Positions 63,466 through 64,000 of a DNA stretch of 64,000 nucleotides are shown piece after piece (position 1 is the first letter of the stretch; every line of letters begins with the position of its first letter). Origin of the DNA: Hyphomicrobiales bacterium (GTDB lineage: Bacteria > Pseudomonadota > Alphaproteobacteria > Rhizobiales > Xanthobacteraceae); the NCBI GenBank assembly GCA_013911975.1, contig JACESF010000002.1, forward strand, positions 94,822-158,821. The letters run 5' to 3'. Below the pieces are notes generated by a model, which was given only the letters and a program-made list of their open reading frames with translations, made no database searches and was not told where the DNA came from. Position numbers and translations under genes: made by a program.

Positions 63466-64000
63466 TCACCTCAGGTTGAAATTCACCGGCACCGTGAAGG
63501 TGATGGTGCCGCCCGACACCTCGGGCGGCGGCGCGGGAACCGGCGAGGCCCGCTGGATCATGGCCATCACCTCCGCGTCGAGGCGCGGCGAGCCGGACGT
63601 TCCCACCAGGGTCGCCCCCACCACCCGGCCGGAGCGGTCGATGGAGAAGCGCAGGCGCGCGGTCCCCTCCTCCCGCGCCGTGCGCGATTCGCCGGGATAC
63701 CGCTTGTGGCGGTTCAGATGGGAGATGAGCTGGCTGCGCCAGGTGGCCGGCGCCGTGGAATTGGCGCTGGAGGACCCGGCCGAGGGCGCGGCGGTGGCCG
63801 ACGAGGTGGGCGCGTCCGAGCGCGGCGCCGCGCTGGTGACGGGCGCGGGCGGCTTGCGGCTCGCCTTGGGCTTGGGCTTCGGCTTCTCGATGGGCCGGGG
63901 CGGCGGCGGCTCGGGCACCGCCTCCTGCGGCTTCTGGGGCGGCAGCAGCGCCTCGGAAAGCGGCATGGGGGGCGGCAACTCGGGCAGTTCCAGGAGCGGC
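63466..64000 (-). CDS. TonB-family energy transducer (partial; N-terminus beyond window)
   Basis: Pro/Lys-rich linker (PEPPPPRPIEKPKPKPK) and TonB C-terminal domain (LNRHKRYPGESRTAREEGTARLRFSIDRSGRVVGATLVGTSGSPRLDAEVMAMIQRASPVPAPP). Confidence 0.85.
   Translation of the reverse strand, partial: PLLELPELPPPMPLSEALLPPQKPQEAVPEPPPPRPIEKPKPKPKASRKPPAPVTSAAPRSDAPTSSATAAPSAGSSSANSTAPATWRSQLISHLNRHKRYPGESRTAREEGTARLRFSIDRSGRVVGATLVGTSGSPRLDAEVMAMIQRASPVPAPPPEVSGGTITFTVPVNFNLR

Overview
GC-rich alphaproteobacterial chromosomal segment, Rhizobiales-like and perhaps Xanthobacteraceae (taxonomy inferred from gene content only). No prophage, IS element, CRISPR array or rRNA seen. From left to right: (1) a selenocysteine/formate-dehydrogenase-N locus: fdnG (5'-truncated)-fdnH-fdnI-fdhE-selA-Sel1-repeat gene-selB-selC, then two unrecognised small ORFs. 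The tRNA-Sec gene lies entirely inside the open selB reading frame. (2) A VanX-like dipeptidase, then a LysR regulator (LsrB/VtlR-like) followed by an unannotated sRNA-like locus with the architecture of AbcR/alpha-r15 RNAs, then trxB and an Lrp regulator. (3) A form-II CoxMLS-like molybdenum hydroxylase cluster with a bile-acid-symporter-family gene and coxG. (4) A liv-type branched-chain amino acid ABC transporter operon. (5) GST, ccdA-like, S58 peptidase and DadA-like genes. (6) An aa3 cytochrome oxidase operon (ctaC-D-B-G-E, DUF983, SURF1) preceded by a FixK/FNR-like box. (7) ialB with an N-terminal tandem repeat, a Kef antiporter, a DUF937-like gene, and a DUF1127/LysR divergent pair. (8) gshA, then a fatty-acid cluster (fadD, fadL, merR, fadA, fadB, acyl-CoA dehydrogenase, SCP2). 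(9) thiL-nusB-ribH-ribE, a GGDEF gene, ribD-nrdR-glyA, and a partial tonB-like gene. The strongest observations are selC nested in the selB reading frame, the AbcR-like sRNA with a dyad near -60, and the uncharacterised ORFs tied to the selenium locus.
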